Source: Candidatus Schekmanbacteria bacterium | Lineage (GTDB): Bacteria; CSSED10-310; JACPHN01 | DNA: 64,000 nt | NCBI GenBank assembly: GCA_016188575.1 | Contig: JACPHN010000023.1 | Location: forward strand, 80,039 to 144,038 | Direction: 5' to 3' | Shown: positions 63,064 to 64,000 of the stretch, piece after piece | How positions within the stretch are numbered: position 1 is the first letter of the stretch | Layout of the letters: the number at the start of each line of letters is the position of its first letter | Notes under the pieces: model-generated | The model's input: the letters and a program-made list of their open reading frames with translations, nothing else | Told to the model about the DNA's origin: nothing | Databases searched by the model: none | Position numbers and translations under genes: made by a program

Positions 63064-63779
63064 GAGTGGACCTCCGGCCAAGGCATCGCTACCTGCGACA
63101 GATTCTTGGTGTCGATCTTTAGATAGATCGTCGTCGTGTCCAGCGACCGATTCCGAAGCATGTCGGCCACCTCCTTGATGGACGCGCCGGATTCGAGCAG
63201 GCGACTGGCCGTGCCATGCCGCAGCTTGTGAGGCGCCTGCACGGGCAGTCCTGCACGAAGCATGTCCCTGCGAAGCGCGCCTTGGACAATTCTGACCTCG
63301 ATCGGTCGACTACGAGGCAGCCGATGGCGCACGAATACATGTCGATCAACGGTGGATGGCCGCCCTTGCCGAAGGTAGGCCACCATCGCTCTTCCGACGC
63401 GGTCCGGCAGCGGCATCAGGTCAGTCCGCCGAGTCTTGTCGGCGCGGACCTTGAGCACACCGGCTCGCCAGTCGATGTCGTCGAGACTCAGGGTGGCCAC
63501 TTCGACGGCACGAAGTCCGAGGCCGATCATGCACAAGGCCATGGCGTAGTCGCGAAGTCCTACGGGAGGCTGTGGTGGCCGAGGCGCAAGGAGACGGCGA
63601 GGGATCACCGTCTGTTGCTCACGCCATGCGGATGGAGCCTTCGCGAGACGGGCACGGGTAGTCCGCAGGTTCGGAAGAGAGAACGCAGGGCGACGACTGT
63701 AGGGATGGGAAATGGCGCCATTTGGACGATTCCGGTCTGGCGATGCGTGATGTGCTTGGCCGCATGAGACTCGCGGCAC
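63060..63779 (-). CDS. Tyrosine recombinase, catalytic domain only (RIT-like)
   Basis: 239 aa, of which about residues 35-239 match tyrosine recombinases: Arg90 in GLGLRAVEV, HKLRHG (His184, Arg187), and nucleophile Tyr219 in TTTIYLKID, ending QVAMPWPE as in tandem recombinase-in-trio members. The third-position His/Trp is Asn210 (LRNRS), which may reduce activity. Residues 1-30 do not resemble the core-binding domain, so the gene is 5'-truncated. A 4-nt overlap with the next recombinase is the hallmark of a RIT operon; no intact third gene is in this window. Confidence 0.65.
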   Translation of the reverse strand: MPRVSCGQAHHASPDRNRPNGAISHPYSRRPAFSLPNLRTTRARLAKAPSAWREQQTVIPRRLLAPRPPQPPVGLRDYAMALCMIGLGLRAVEVATLSLDDIDWRAGVLKVRADKTRRTDLMPLPDRVGRAMVAYLRQGRPSTVDRHVFVRHRLPRSRPIEVRIVQGALRRDMLRAGLPVQAPHKLRHGTASRLLESGASIKEVADMLRNRSLDTTTIYLKIDTKNLSQVAMPWPEVHS

Positions 63780-63839
63780 GGCTTGCTTCGCGCGTCTTGC
63801 CGAGGCATACTGGGTAGTGAGGCGAACCGGAGGATGCCG

Positions 63840-64000
63840 ATGACGCAGCGCGTCGCTTCTCTCTCTCTCTCTCTGTCTTGGTAGTCGCGGTTGCGACCGT
63901 GGCCGCCGCCGCGGGTGACTCCTTCGAGAGCGGCACCACGACGGCGCTGCCGTGGCACGCCGACCCGCCAGACGGGTGGCGGGTCGAAGCGGGAGACGCC
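63840..64000 (+). CDS. Secreted protein, 5' end; frame broken in signal peptide at a CT repeat
   Basis: GGAGG lies 8 nt before ATG 63840. As sequenced the frame ends at TAG after 17 codons (MTQRVASLSLSLSLSW). If one CT unit of the (CT)8 tract is removed, the frame reads MTQRVASLSLSLSVLVVAVATVAAAAGDSFESG and stays open to the window end, an ideal signal peptide followed by a secreted domain. The gene continues past 64000 and its family is unknown. Either it is a phase-variable gene in the off state or a sequencing indel broke it. Confidence 0.62.
63859..63874 (+). repeat. (CT)8 dinucleotide repeat in a coding region
   Basis: Eight CT units inside the hydrophobic signal-peptide coding region of the gene starting at 63840. 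Dinucleotide slippage by one unit toggles between a 17-codon stop and an open frame. In this GC-rich genome such a tract is rare and suited to slipped-strand mispairing. Confidence 0.75.

Noticed and set aside
1..64000. CRISPR arrays, tRNA or rRNA genes
   Set aside because: No regularly spaced direct repeats and no cloverleaf-like or rRNA-like stretches were seen by reading both strands; a tRNAscan-SE run would be decisive for tRNAs.

Overview
This 64 kb window is a GC-rich chromosomal stretch from a Gram-negative bacterium. Indicators are a Gram-negative (class GN) sortase pair, a sigma-54 two-component pair, HDOD and DUF3604 proteins, many TPR proteins, an hrcA-dnaK-dnaJ-rsmE cluster and a GT39/DUF2298/NHL fusion. 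The gene mix suggests an uncultured deltaproteobacterium-like or Binatota-like lineage, but no phylogenetic marker here proves this. I saw no tRNA, rRNA or CRISPR array.

Layout. 0-2 kb: fabF and rnc, overlapping as in the usual acp-fabF-rnc order. 2.1-10.6 kb (minus): a block with a MinD/ParA-like ATPase, two large and one small TPR protein, an unknown protein and a DUF3604 PHP-type protein. 10.6-13.1 kb: a formyltransferase facing a FadI-type thiolase. 13.4-20 kb: a signalling cluster (PhnD-like binding protein, histidine kinase, sigma-54 regulator with a deleted AAA+ segment, degenerate receiver, HDOD protein). 20-25.8 kb: one 1930-residue membrane glycosyltransferase fusion. 26-34.7 kb: surface-protein region with a small TPR protein, class GN sortase, its VIT/VWA target protein, a hidden selenocysteine methyltransferase, and a 1356-residue repeat surface protein. 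35-52.7 kb: two paralogous Ser/Thr kinase-ATPase-TPR proteins flanking a six-gene minus-strand block (glycosyltransferase, epimerase, AsnB amidotransferase, acyltransferase, SGNH hydrolase, M43 protease). 52.9-57 kb: accessory genes (DUF1287, Uma2, RHH/MazF toxin-antitoxin, DehI-like) and repeat debris. 57.3-62.2 kb: hrcA-dnaK-dnaJ-rsmE. 62.4-63.8 kb: a decayed tandem tyrosine-recombinase element. The window ends inside a secreted-protein gene whose signal peptide carries a (CT)8 repeat.

The strongest find is at 29581-30369 (minus). An ArsM-like methyltransferase appears to stop at a TGA, but the frame continues for 57 conserved-looking codons, and a hairpin with an AGGTC loop sits 9 nt after the TGA. 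This fits a bacterial SECIS element, so the TGA probably encodes selenocysteine at a position where arsenite methyltransferases carry a metal-binding cysteine. Other notable items are the CT-repeat, out-of-frame signal peptide at 63.84 kb, the sigma-54 activator lacking its lid/sensor-II segment, and several dispersed palindromic repeat families.
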